Shown here piece after piece: positions 11,375-22,463 of a stretch of DNA of 64,000 nt; position 1 is the first letter of the stretch, and every line of letters begins with the position of its first letter. Origin of the DNA: Lottia gigantea. Lineage: Eukaryota; Mollusca; Gastropoda; Lottiidae. The notes beneath the pieces were generated by a model, which was not told where the DNA came from, ran no database searches, and saw only the letters and a program-made list of their open reading frames with translations. The DNA is taken from NCBI RefSeq assembly GCF_000327385.1, contig NW_008708359.1, positions 171,089 to 235,088 of the forward strand. The letters run 5' to 3'. The position numbers and the translations under genes are program-made.

Positions 11375-14300
11375 TCATTTAGAGCCAGCATGACCATTTT
11401 CTGTACCTAATATAACACATAATGCATCTCTGTAAAAAAAAGAAACATAACAAATGGGAATAGGGATATATATTCAAAATGGCAGAGAAAATCTAACATG
11501 TCTGACAATAGTTCTAACATGCCTGACAATAGTTCTAACATCATGTTACTATAGCTCTTAGATGCTCTTACATGTTTGAATGGGTTTTAACATGTCTATC
11601 TCTAGTTTTAACCTGTCTGACTATAGTTCTAACATGCCAGACTATTGTTGTAACGTATCTGACAATAGTCTAACATGTCTGACTATAGTTCTAATATGCC
11701 TGGCCATAGTTCTAACATGTCTGACTATTGTTCTCACATATCTGACGATAGTCTAACATGTCTGACTTAGTTTAAAAAAAAAAACCTGAGTATAGTTCTA
11801 ACATGTCTGACTTATTTTCTAACAGGCCCGGCTTTAAATGTTTAAATAGGGTTATGTCCATTGGCAAAACCGCATGTCATTGATCCCAGATTATCCATAC
11901 CCATTTATGCTTGGATTGACTGGAATAATGATGAAAGGTGACTCATTCAAATGAAATTCATTTTTTCTTACTATCTTACCTAGCCTCTTTTATTTGTTGT
12001 TTTAATCTTTCTTTCACTCCAGCTAATTTTGCATCTTTTTCTTTTTCTATTAAATCTTTTATGGTAGCTCTATAACCAGTGACATTGTGTAAGATATGTA
12101 TAACTCTATCTCCACTACTAGCTAAATATTTACCACTCACATCAAACGATAAGGCACTTATTTTTTCTGGAAAAAAAATGTATTCAAGGATGCTTTGATG
12201 CCATGAGGGAATAGATATCTAAATAAATTGTCATGAAGGAAATCGGCACATCCAATTTCAAAAGAACAGGAAGGCCATTTTTTTTTACCAATCATACTTT
12301 AGTTTCAGAAACTGGAATTTGGCATGAGCAGAAATTAGACCCCCACAAAGATTGAAGAATTGCTGAGATAGATCCAATTTTTGCTAGAAAGTAGAATATT
12401 GGCAACTGGTTGTAACTGAGCTTTGATCAACAGTTCAAGGGTAGTAACTCCAGTAAATGATCAGAATATCTCAGATGCTAGTAGTTGTTGACACCTAGTT
12501 TCCCTTAGATTCTGTCAGTCCAAAGGTCAACCTTAACTCCCATAAGATACTTGTACATTACATACCATCTTCACAATGTCAATATTACAAACCTTGTCTA
12601 ATACCTTGACATCAATAGCCACCTTTCTTGTATCACAGATTGATTTGAAGGATTGCTAGACTGAAACATGTCTCTATATCAGCCTCTGATAGCGATTTGG
12701 ACATATGTCAGCTGGTGTAGAGACAGAAAAAATAGGCCCTGTTAAATGGGAGTATACCATCAAGTTCAAAGGTCACAAGATACTAACAAAACGAAAGTTA
12801 TGGTGATACATATTTGGAGATGTGGAAAATCCCCATTTAACAAGGTATTTTTCTTCCGTCTTGTTCTTGAAAATGTGTTCAATTCTTTAGCTCGTGAAAA
12901 CTCTAGAAGGCAAATATTCAATCTTCAGCCAGGACTGAACAATAAAACCAAGTTTTGTCAAAATCCAGCAAGAATCATGCCCTTTAGTGTTTAAGAGCTA
13001 AATTTGAAAGCGTTTTCAAGAACAAGGACAATAACTCATACAAAATATTTTTCAATTCTTCTGATTTTCAATAGGGTTCATCCTTGGGTGAGTACGAACA
13101 TTCACACCAAGTTTCATCAAAATCCCTCAAGAATTGTGCCTTCTAGAATGATTACGAGCTAAAAATTTAAAGCGTTTCAAGAACAAGGGCAATAACTCAT
13201 ACTAAATATTTAGGTAATTCAATATTATATGAAAACGCATATTTGGAGATGTGGAAAATCCCCATTTAACAAGGTATTTTTCTTTCATCTCTACTCCAGC
13301 TGACAACTGTCAAAATATCCATCAGATGCTGAGGCAGATGTTTCGGACTAATGGATTGTATGCTTGGAAATACAGCCAATCAGAGCCCTTCACATAAAGA
13401 CATTATGGCTGCAAGTGTAGATACTAGTTCTCATTTGTGTTGTGAGCTTAAGTTTTGATTTCCAGAAAAAAATGGACTTTCTTTATGTTGCATAAAAAAG
13501 AGTCTCATGATGTCAAGGTATAAGACAGAGTATGTAATAGCTTGACATTGTGAAGATGATGACATACCTGTATGTACATCTTTCATTACTTCTTCTATTT
13601 TACCAGTGATTGCATTCGCTGCCATAATAGTTGTTCCTCCAGCCATGGCTACAGCTCGACCATCTAAACTTAATGATATCAAGTCCATTGGTTGTGTTAG
13701 GGTACCAGTAAACAACAACTTAGGTTCTTGATCCATTTCAAATTTTACTACAAAAATTCAAACATGAATTGATTCATTAAAAGCCCCTCTACAGACAATT
13801 TATTTGCAAAATACGTCATATTCTCAAAAAAGTGTAAAAAGTAAAACTTGAATTTGAAAAAGACAACTCATTTTTAGAAATTCTTTTTTGATATTTTTTA
13901 CATTAGTATTGTCATGACACTTTTAGGGCTGCAATGATTCACCAATGAATGTCTATTCTTTCTTTCCTTTTCGATGCATTGCATTGGATAAAAATTATCA
14001 CGATGTATTGTCACGATTATTTACAAACTCTCTTTAATAAAAAATGAAACGAAATCTTAGATTATATAACAAAATTTTTTCATGCCATAAATTAACATCG
14101 AAAAATAGTTAGCAAATCTTTGTATAAAGCTATTTTGGAATTCAAATTATTTCATTGTCTCTGGTTTGGTACCCTATTTTGCTACATTTTGAAGAAATCT
14201 ATTTGTCCACAAATGATAAAAGGTTTATAACATTAATTTCCAAATGTTTTCCCCACCAAAAAGTGACAAATTTGTTATAATGTCCAAATTTCTACTTATT

Positions 14301-17300
14301 TCTTTCTGATCTTTTCTAATAAAAAATTTTCAATTTTCATTTAATTTGTATTGTTGGATGAGTTTTGGTAAGTGTATCGAATCACAACTTAAAAAATCGT
14401 TGCAGCCCTAGAAACTTGACTTACCATCTGTATCAAATAATTTCCATGTATTGTCTTTAGATACTGTAGCTACCCTAAAAATAGAATTGAATGTCAATAG
14501 AACCCTCATCTTTACAATGTCAAGCCATTACCAACTTCATACTTATGCCTTGACTGCAATAGTCACTATTCTTGTATCACAGAATGTAGCGATTTGATTG
14601 ATCACTAGCGAATAGAGCCAATCACAGCACACAACAGAAAGACTTTAGACATTATGGCTTTGTCTTTACAGACTTTCTGTCAAGGCCTCTGATTAGCTGT
14701 ATTTGTTAGCGCACAATCCAATCAAATCGTGTCATTCACAAACAGCCATGATACAAAAAAGGTGACGTAATGAAGTTCGTAATAGCTTGACATGGTGAAG
14801 ATACAGAGTATGTTTGGATGAATTGTTGGAAACTTATGTTGAATTTCATTTCTTAAAGATGGGTTTCCTTATTTTTTAGTGTCAAATTAAGCGACTTATC
14901 TGATTAATTGGTATATCTAATGAATTATCAAGTATTTATCATGAGTTTTAACCAATCATAAATGTCCAGGTATGTACAGTCGTGGTAATCAAAAAAAAAG
15001 ACTTTTTGACCTTTCTTGATCGGTCACTTATTGGAATTCTGCTGGTAATTCTCTTCTAATTTAGCTAATTATGAATTAATTATGAACACTGGAGACAAAC
15101 TGGTATTTTTCCAAGTCATTAGAACACGTCTAATTTTTTTTCATAGAAGTATTTGCATTTTCACGAATGAAAATAAGGGAACCCATCTTTAAACAGATGA
15201 AATCAGTTGTGGATTTTGTTAGAGAACAGGATATCACATTTTCTTTTTGAAAAGTGATATGGATGGCTAAAATTGAGCTTTACTAGCTGTTAAACCAATA
15301 TTTTGACAACTGTATTACAATAACAAATGTGAAAAATATATCACCTGCAGGAATCATTGGAAAAACTGAAACAATTTACACCAGAGTTATGTCCCTTTAA
15401 TTCGTAGGCTCGCTTGGATTCTTTAAAACTTCCACCTTTATCAAATATTACTTCCCATACCTTGACATCAGATGTAAAACCTAAAATAGTCAAAATTTCA
15501 GCTTTGTGTTTAAGATATGGAACTTTATGGCCTACTTTTTTAAAACTTGATTCGGGTTAAAAGCAACATTATGCAGTGTGCTATGAGGCAAATTTTGCTG
15601 TGACTGATGCACTAGACTACCCTTTCTCAAGTATCAGCTTCTAAGTGAACCTATTAAAGTTGTAATTGTGAAAAAACAACACTGAGTTCTCAATTTCACA
15701 AAATTACCAGATCTAAATTGAATCTGATGGAATGCAGGTTTACTGTAATAATACATACCAGATACACCAAAAAACCTTCCACAAGGAGAAATAGTACCAT
15801 AATAATTTTGAAACAGTAAGGTATCTAAAGTGTCAATTGGCTCTCCTAAAAAGATAACAAAACACCAAATATACAAACAAAATGTCATGACTGAGCAGTA
15901 TCAAAAAAAAGAAGTCGACGACAATTTTGCATTGAAACTCTTTGACAGGGCAGTTGTATACAAATGTGAACCCCCTTTCAGAAGAAAAAAAGGTGACTTT
16001 GCAAATGCAACTTAAAACTAAGAAGGGATGCTGTTTCAAGGGGTTTTGCAGTAATATTAACTTTTAACAGTTGATTCTGCAATTTGATTATAAATATCTA
16101 AAAGCCACAATGCTTCTGTTCAGTAAGATGTCTTTATATTAATACAAGTCATAAAGAAACAAGATTCTCTACCTTTGATATCCCATAATGTGACAATAGT
16201 ATTTTCATATACAGTTAAAATATATTTTCCATTACTAGCTATACTGATATTAATAATCTCTTCAGAACGTTTCTACAAAAATAAATAGCATATTATCTTA
16301 TATCGCGCGTGATCCTCTTGAAACCTCGTATAACGATATATGATGCGAAATTACTTTTCAAGAAAAACGCAATAAACTATTTGCACGCGTATTTTGTTAA
16401 AAATCTTTTATTATTTTTACCGCTATACGTGGTTTTCATATTTTGAAAATTTAAACCTCGTATAACAATTTGAGTACTATGACTTATTCAACCAATAACT
16501 CGTATTATAGTACAGTATACGAGGTTTTTCGTTTTCATCCGCAGAAAATGGAACATTGAACCTCGTATAATATAATATTTTACAAGGTTTTAAATCTGAC
16601 TGTTTAAATACGTGTTATTTATTTAGTGGTTTTTGGGTTATTTACAATCAAGCTAAGAATAAGAGCTTTCGATTGGTACCAATTAGTCAAAATGACCAAA
16701 TATGGTGTGAACAAGGTTTCAAGCGGTCATAAACGAAATTTTTTCAGTGTAGTTTAATCATTCTCCATTTCAAATATTAAGTGATATTAATAACAACTTT
16801 GACCACGGGATACTAGGTTTAAATGTCCAAAAGGTACTGTAACAGCTTATGCAAGTATTTGAAATATGGACTTCAGCTAAGGGCAGAGAAAACAGCGAAT
16901 GAGATCCTCAGCCAGTATACTTGAGGGGTTCTGTAGAATAGTTGGTAAGAGCGATGGTATCGTTACATGACGTTGTTGTGGTTGTGGGTTCTAATCTTGG
17001 TTGACAAGTCTTTAGGCCTGTAATAAGTCAGCTATCCTCATCATTTCAGTCCATCAGTTTATACAGTAAACTATTTCCAAAAAGGTCCTCAAAATTATCT
17101 GACAACAAGAAATAAATTTGAGTTTTGACAGAACTGCCGAAGAATTCCATAAAATACCTGAGGAAAATCTAGAGCTGGAGTCATGGTAACAGAACTATTA
17201 TCATCTTTTTTACCCAGACGGTAAATTCTTAATATATTCTCATATTTTAACTTGACCACAAATGCTCTGAAAAAAAAATTGTGCTACTAGTTTTTCATAA

Positions 17301-19918
17301 GAACACCAAACCATATACACTTTCTTATATTTTTTATTTTATTGGGCTAGAGGATAAAGTGAAACATCTTTTAGTTTTTAAAAATGCAATCAATCGGTAT
17401 TCAACGAGAACAAGGCACTAAATTTCAATATCGAATTATGCTACAGATATCTGAAATTTAACTCAAAACAATAAGTTATACTCTCTTATAGAAGCACTGG
17501 CCTAGGTCAACAGTACCTACTTCTGGTGAGATTTACAAGATTAACAAATAAAAAATGCAAAGCGATTGCTACAGGGAGTTAATGAAAGGGGATCTAATCT
17601 ATCATGGACAAGAACATTACTAAGATTTTACTCCTTTTGTAAGCATTATAAGACTTAAATTTTCACTTACTTTGAATCTGGACTAAAAGCTATTTTACAA
17701 CCTTCATCTAATTCTACATTTCCACGGACTGATCTATATAATACAAAATATTCAAACTATCATTATGTCATGAGAAAATAGTCTTTCCAGTCCAAAATGG
17801 GTGTCATTTTAAAAGGTATATTCTGGGAGGGAATTGTATTAACTTCAAATGTAAAACCATAAAAAATATTGTATTCCTATAGAGCATAAGAAAATTTTAA
17901 AAAAATGACATTTAATATATCGGTAATGAATTGTGAATTGAATTTTTTGATCATTTCATTTAGTTAAAAATTCACAAATCACTGTGGTTGGAAAGTAAAG
18001 AGGACAGCTGTCACACTTACTTGTGTATTTTCTGTTGAAATTCTTTTGTACTCCATAAAAATATTGATCTATCTAGAAAATATAATATAGCATGATTATA
18101 ACTCACACTGTGTCAAGATTAGTTCACAATCAAATATATTTTATATATACAAAGTAATTGTCAATTATTGTCATGAGTCAATAACCATGGATTCAATTAA
18201 GTCACTTGCAATGCAACTAGCTAAAAAAGATAAAAATAATTCTTCTGTGTCTTGAGAGGAATTGTAAAAAGGTTTTCTAAGATTTTTATGTGTATCAGGG
18301 ACACTGATAGCATCATTTTGTACCATTCCAATTTCTAATCAGAGGTCTGTGGTTTCTGCAATTCAACTAAAACTAAATGTTTAATAATGTCACTGATCGT
18401 GAAGGGCCTATGTCATTCAAGCATAGTTTGCTATTAGTGACTTCATCAAACAGTTAGTTTTAGAGGAATTACAGAAACCACAGATGTGGATTTAATCTTT
18501 CAGAGAACCTCTTTACAATACTTTAAGTTGCTCAAGAGACAAACTTAGTATGCTGCATAATTACAACTTTAAAACAAACGTCATAGACATTTTTGAACTG
18601 TTGACGATTTTTTTTCTCCCATGAATAGCTAAACTTATAAATAAAATCAGGGCATTCCGGCTTGTATAATGTTAATCAGAGCTCTATGAGATCTTTTAAG
18701 TGATTGTAAAAAGGTTTTCTAAACTTTTTATGTGTATCGGGGACACTGATAGCATCAATTTGCACCATTCCAATTTTCATTCAAATGTCTGTGGTTCTTG
18801 CAATGCCACTAAACCGTGTTTTATGACGTCACTAGAGGTGAACTACCAGAAGCCAAGTACCGGTACTATTAATATCTATGCAGTTGCCCTCTAATGACAT
18901 CATAAAACACGTTAGTTTTAGTGGAACTGCAAGAACCACAGAGGTCAGAATGAAAATTGCAATGGTGTAAATTATCGGTGTCCCCGAAACACATAAGTTT
19001 AGAAAGCCTCTTGACAATCTCTTTACGATATATTTTTTTTCATTTTTGCTAAATATGAAATGAAATACAATAAGTCAAGTCTAACCTTCTGCAGAAGAAA
19101 TAAGATATTTTCCATTTGGACTAAAATCAAAACTAGAAACAGAACCAGTGTGTCCCTTTAAGGTAGTTGATAACCATGGATGGGTGAAATTATTATTGGC
19201 TGATTTCTTCGATGAACCCTTTTCTACAACTTTAGATTTCTTCTGGTTTTCCTTTTGTTTGCCATGGCCTGATTTTTCAGTTTTTGTTACTTCTTCTTTG
19301 GTCTCTGCAACAAGTTAAAAAGACAATCAATATTGTGACATTTTCTTTGTACTAATGACAAAGTTATGAAAGCACAGGCACAGGACTTTTAAGTTCTTTA
19401 ATTTGAAAAACCAAAATGTACTTTAATAATTAGATGTTCGTCAGTAGAGGCTTATTTATACAAAGTTATCTGAAGGGGGGAAGGGGGGGGGGGGGGGGGT
19501 AATTGAGTGTCAAATCTGCCATGAACTAAATGATTACCCAAGGCTAGTTTTCTTCACTCTCCCAAAGCCAAATAAAAATTGAATGAATCCTATGGTTATA
19601 GATTCAATAGATTTCTAAATTACTCTATCACCAACCATATTTTCAAAACGAAAGCAATGATTTAGTCTCAAAACAACACTGATTCAAATAAATAGATAAA
19701 ATCAAACTTTTTGTGATTGCTTTTTACATGAATGCCTATGTGATGGACAAATTAGTTGTGGTCTGACACCATAAAAATAGACAATTAAATTTCTCACCCT
19801 TTTCGCTGTCTTTCCCTTTTCTACCAATATTGCAAAGCAAAACAAAAAGAAAAACAACTGCGCCAACTGCTGCAGTGATTGCAATCACGGAAATCGAATT
19901 ATTACCATCGTCAGACAT
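11375..19918 (-). CDS. TBL2: Transducin beta-like protein 2, ER-anchored WD40 protein
   Basis: Twelve exons in consistent phase (1359 nt, 452 aa; human TBL2 is about 447): 19798-19918, 19086-19304, 18021-18072, 17671-17733, 17158-17266, 16173-16272, 15759-15845, 15345-15480, 14425-14474, 13568-13747, 11980-12166, 11375-11429. Residues about 9-31 form a hydrophobic membrane anchor. A basic linker (KKSKVVEKGSSKKS) precedes the first WD repeat (GHTGSVSSFDFSPNGKYL). Later repeats include SIFLWSTKEFQ, VTLWDIKG, DVKVWEV, WKLFDTD and LSFDVSGKYLASSGDR. TBL2 is known as an endoplasmic reticulum protein linked to PERK stress signalling. The last exon is short (tail TENGHAGSK) and follows an excellent acceptor (T-rich tract then ACAG). 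A read-through of exon 11 would stop after one codon, so the spliced form is preferred. Introns carry MITEs of families A, B and D, SINE pieces and the CCTCGTATAA repeat. Divergent neighbour of POLD4. Confidence 0.93.
11492..11830. repeat. Minisatellite, unit about 20 bp, in the last TBL2 intron
   Basis: About 15 imperfect copies of AACATGTCTGACTATAGTTCT. Some copies have ACTATTG or ACAATAG variants. No coding role. Confidence 0.75.
11838..11945 (-). mobile_element. 3' part of tRNA-derived SINE family 2
   Basis: ATTATCCATACCCATTTATG and GACTGGAATAATGATGAAAG match the same positions of the fuller copy at 21030-21266 (minus) and of 16923-17065 (plus). The tRNA-like head is missing. Confidence 0.5.
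12562..13557. mobile_element. Family B MITE in a TBL2 intron, split by tandem-repeat DNA
   Basis: The left end (ATCTTCACAATGTCAA and TACCTTGACATCAATAG) and right end (GATGTCAAGGTATAAGAC, then AATAGCTTGACATTGTGAAG) are the family B termini but lie about 1 kb apart instead of 300 bp. Between them is a two-unit GGCAATAACTC-type array, flanked by two direct copies of a block of about 45 bp (CATATTTGGAGATGTGGAAA onward at 12811 and 13239). The short plus-strand frame at 12746 is inside this and not a gene. Confidence 0.55.
14505..14803. mobile_element. Palindromic MITE family B in a TBL2 intron
   Basis: Ends TTTACAATGTCAAGCCATTA and TAATAGCTTGACATGGTGAA are inverted copies. Interior blocks TGACTGCAATAGTCACTATT and CAATCAAATCG are as in the copy at 3047. 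It sits right after the exon that ends at 14474. Confidence 0.7.
14853..15192. mobile_element. MITE family D, TTAA-ended
   Basis: TTAAAGATGGGTTTCCTTAT at the left and AAGGGAACCCATCTTTAA at the right, with TTAA outermost. The interior has TAACCAATCATAAATGTCCA and TTGATCGGTCACT. Other copies: 21647-21838 (half), 21952-22237, 33932-34282, 41167-41475, 46220-46599. Confidence 0.75.
16290..16660 (-). repeat. Dispersed repeat with internal CCTCGTATAA boxes (copy 2)
   Basis: Reverse complement of 3365-3790 over nearly its full length, lying in a TBL2 intron just beside the exon ending at 16272. The CCTCGTATAA box or its complement occurs at least four times, and the order of inner blocks (ATATGATGCGAAATTAC, CCGCTATACGTGG, CAACCAATAACTCGT) is preserved. 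Confidence 0.6.
16923..17065 (+). mobile_element. tRNA-derived SINE family 2 (head and part of body)
   Basis: GTAGAATAGTTGGTAAGAGC is an A-box-like head and GTGGGTTCTAATCTTG a B-box-like segment, 50 bp apart as in a tRNA. The intervening TTACATGACGT block is shared with the copy at 21030-21266. Not a functional tRNA gene: the arms do not pair into a cloverleaf. Confidence 0.5.
18253..18526. mobile_element. MITE family A in a TBL2 intron
   Basis: TTGAGAGGAATTGTAAAAAG at the left, CTCTTTACAATACTTTAA at the right. Arms carry ACACTGATAGCATCA and TAGTTTTAGAGGAATTACAG. Confidence 0.65.
18696..19026. mobile_element. MITE family A, strongly palindromic, in a TBL2 intron
   Basis: The arms of about 150 bp are inverted copies: GGGGACACTGATAGCATCAA near 18740 mirrors TATCGGTGTCCCCGAAACAC near 18975, and TCTGTGGTTCTTGCAATGCC mirrors TGCAAGAACCACAGAGG. 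Ends TTAAGTGATTG and CAATCTCTTTAC. The minus and plus frames here are translations of the palindrome. Confidence 0.75.
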
Positions 19919-20354
19919 GATTTTAGAAAATGATGAGGTGTCGGTTTCACAATGATCTGAAAACGCTGGAAGTCTCGAATAACTAGCTCAAGGGACATAA
20001 CTCACAATTTTAAGCATAAGAGTTGTCCTACTTTTACTGTCAATTGGGAAATTTAATGAACAAGTCAAATTGTTATTCTTGTTTTAAAAAAAAGGATAAC
20101 TTGAACAAAATGTAGCCAACAAATTAATTAATTAACGAATCAAACCATTGTAGATAGTTTTATCTATTCCCACAAAATACCAACCAGTTTCTATTAAAGA
20201 CTCAACGACCAAGACTGTGTTTATTTCCTGAGGTCAAGGATACTACTATAGCGTGGCGTTCTTTGACAACAACACAACCGTCAACGACTTCTCTTTCTCA
20301 TAATTTTCTACAAGAAGACCTTGATACACTGTCTCACAAGTCCAAATATATAAA
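19919..20354. promoter_or_regulatory. Likely bidirectional promoter between TBL2 and POLD4
   Basis: The two start codons point away from each other and are 436 bp apart, so both transcripts must start here unless untranslated exons lie elsewhere. No clear TATA box is seen for either gene. Shared promoters are usual for such close divergent housekeeping pairs; the element itself is inferred. Confidence 0.5.
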
Positions 20355-21885
20355 ATGTCAAACAAAGTCGTAACTGATTACTTCAAACAGACAAAAGGAG
20401 TTTCTAGAACTTCAAGTAAATCGCCATTTGGTAAGCACGATTCAGTCTTTTATTTTTTTCAAAGATTTGTTATGCTTATATTTAGGTCTATTGATTGTAT
20501 GGATGTCAATGTATGACATAATAATAATAATTCTATGCCTATTTTGATAAATAATATTGTAATTATTTGTTTTACATTCTTATGCCCCCTCCAGTGAACT
20601 GAATTTTGTATGTTGATTCACAAACAAATGTGTCAGAAGTTTCTCTCTTGGAACTTTTAGTTTTGGCATTGCCCATTGCCATTGGCTTTGTTTTTTTTTT
20701 TTTTCATCGGATTAGGTAATGTTATTAATAATACTTACAAATGATTGCAAATATCATATTTTCATACCTACATGACATACGAATGTATGTATTTTTTCAG
20801 ATATTTCAGATAGTCCTGAATCATCTTCCCCAAGTTATGAGAAAGATTTAGAATTACTGAAATCATTTGATTTAAATCATGAATTTGGACCATGTACAGG
20901 TAATTATATCATATGTCACATTTCATGATGTCACTTTAAAATGGTTTGTTTAGATGCCTTTGAAAGAAAGAAAAGAAAGAAACAACTATATTTTACAAGA
21001 ATGACAACTTGACAGTAAAGGATTCTTTCTACCAGCTGGTCCTTGGCCAAATCTCTTGGCATTGATCTTTCCCGGATTATCCGTACACATTTACAGCCGG
21101 GTCGACTGGAATAGTGAGTGAAGATGACTTATTGAAGGTCATCGGACTATCACACGCCAATCGAGAATTGAATCCACGGCCGCCATTTGCTCAGTGTTAC
21201 CATGCAAATGACGTCATGTAAAGAACCAACACTCTTACTGACTGTGCTATAGAACCTCACAGTGACGTAATATAACACTTTGTTATAGTGGAATTTTATA
21301 GATATTTGACTGAAAGTTGAAATGGTACAAGGCTTACACAGTACCTTTAACCAAATGTATGAAACCTTTTTTGTTCAATAAAGTGAGATCTTTAGGCATA
21401 GATTACTGAGTATGAAACTTTATAATATACAGATTTATATAGACCTACTCTTTTATTGTAGGAATAACAAGAATGGAGAGATGGAACAGAGCAGATAAAC
21501 ATGGTCTAAACCCACCTCAATCAGTTTATGATTTATTATCACAACATTCTAATGATAGAGAATATACTCAAAAGTAGGTACCCCAGTAATAGAATGTTGG
21601 AATTGAGATACTAAGTACCAAGTTTTTTTTTCTATTACGGTACTCTTTAAAAGATTTTATTTATGAAAATGAAAATGCTAATACTTAAAATAGAAAGTAA
21701 AGGTGTTCTTTTGACTTGGAAAAATACCAGTTTGTCTCACATGTCCATAATTAGCTAAATTAGAAGAGAATTACCTGCAGAATTCCAATGAGTAACCGAT
21801 CAAGAAAGAAAGGTCAAAGAGTCTGTACATACTTTACTGTTGTTATTTTTGTTTTTCAGTTTGTGGAAGGACTATCAGATTTGAA
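20355..21885 (+). CDS. POLD4: DNA polymerase delta subunit 4 (small accessory subunit p12)
   Basis: Four coding exons in phase (312 nt, 103 aa; human 107): 20355-20430, 20801-20899, 21462-21573, 21861-21885. The conserved core runs from LELLKSFDL (residues 42-50) through FGPCTGITRMERW (54-66) and RADKHGLNPP to the C-terminal LWKDYQI, matching the POLD4 pattern (LELLRQFDL, YGPCTGITR, LWHLYPL in the human protein as remembered). The N-terminus NKVVTDYF (residues 3-10) is a PIP-box-like motif ending in two aromatic residues, where human p12 has a degenerate KRLITDSY, so binding to the PCNA clamp is likely. p12 stabilises Pol delta and is degraded after DNA damage. The last coding exon is only 25 nt and lies between two family D MITE copies. 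Confidence 0.92.
21030..21266 (-). mobile_element. tRNA-derived SINE family 2 in POLD4 intron 2
   Basis: On the minus strand: TATAGCACAGTCAGTAAGAG (A-box-like), TTACATGACGTCA, then GTGGATTCAATTCTCG (B-box-like), followed by a body with TATTCCAGTCGACCCGGCTG. Same order as at 16923-17065. Confidence 0.6.
21647..21838. mobile_element. Half copy of MITE family D, immediately before POLD4 exon 4
   Basis: TTTATGAAAATGAAAATGCT, ACCAGTTTGTCTCACATGTC and GAATTCCAATGAGTAACCGA match one arm of family D. The other arm is absent and the T-rich end runs into the acceptor of exon 4 (21861). Confidence 0.6.
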
Positions 21886-21951
21886 AGTGTTTTTCAACAG
21901 ACATCCTTGTTACCTCTTAATCATATTATCTGTAGGATTGTACATATTCAT

Positions 21952-22237
21952 TTAAAGATGGGTTCCCTTATTTTCATTTCCATTATGTCCATAATTAACT
22001 CATAATTAGCTAAATTACCAGCAGAATTCCATTGAGTGACCAAGAAAGGTCAACAAGTCTTTTTTTTTTTTTATCCAGACTGTATATACGTGGATATTTA
22101 TGATTGGTTAAAGCTCTTAATTATATGCAATAAGAACATAATGATTGATTCAGAATTCATGATAATCCATTAGAAACACCAATTTAATCAAATATTTGCT
22201 TTATTTGATAATGAAAAATGAGGAAACCCATCTTTAA
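21952..22237. mobile_element. MITE family D in the POLD4 3' UTR region
   Basis: TTAAAGATGGGTTCCCTTAT at the left and GGAAACCCATCTTTAA at the right, 67 bp after the POLD4 stop codon. Its right TTAA is also the left TTAA of the next element (22234). Confidence 0.7.
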
Positions 22238-22463
22238 AGGGATAGTCTGATCTAATTTAAATGTGAAGAACTGGGCTTATTTTGAGTGATACTATATCTT
22301 AACTTTTTTATAATTATATACATTTCCCTGGAGATCGAGGAACTATTTTGAACATCCAATTTGCTGTAATAATAATAAGCAGTATTTACAAGAATAGATA
22401 TTACAAGGCTGATGTTTTGCCAAGCCTTAAAAGAATATGGCAAAAATCAGACATTTCCTTTAA
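22234..22463. mobile_element. Short TTAA-ended element (family F)
   Basis: Starts TTAAAGGGATAGTCTGATCT and ends AATCAGACATTTCCTTTAA, which are inverted copies with a few mismatches. About 230 bp, no coding content; the minus-strand 63-codon frame is inside it. No second copy is seen in this window. Confidence 0.55.

Noticed and set aside
11976-11980. TBL2 ending at the TAA right after exon 11
   Set aside because: The stop overlaps a consensus donor (AG then GTAAGA), and a downstream exon with an excellent acceptor continues in phase and ends beside AATAAA.
16923-17000. Functional tRNA gene
   Set aside because: A and B boxes are visible, but the arms do not pair, and the same sequence recurs with a SINE body at 21030-21266.
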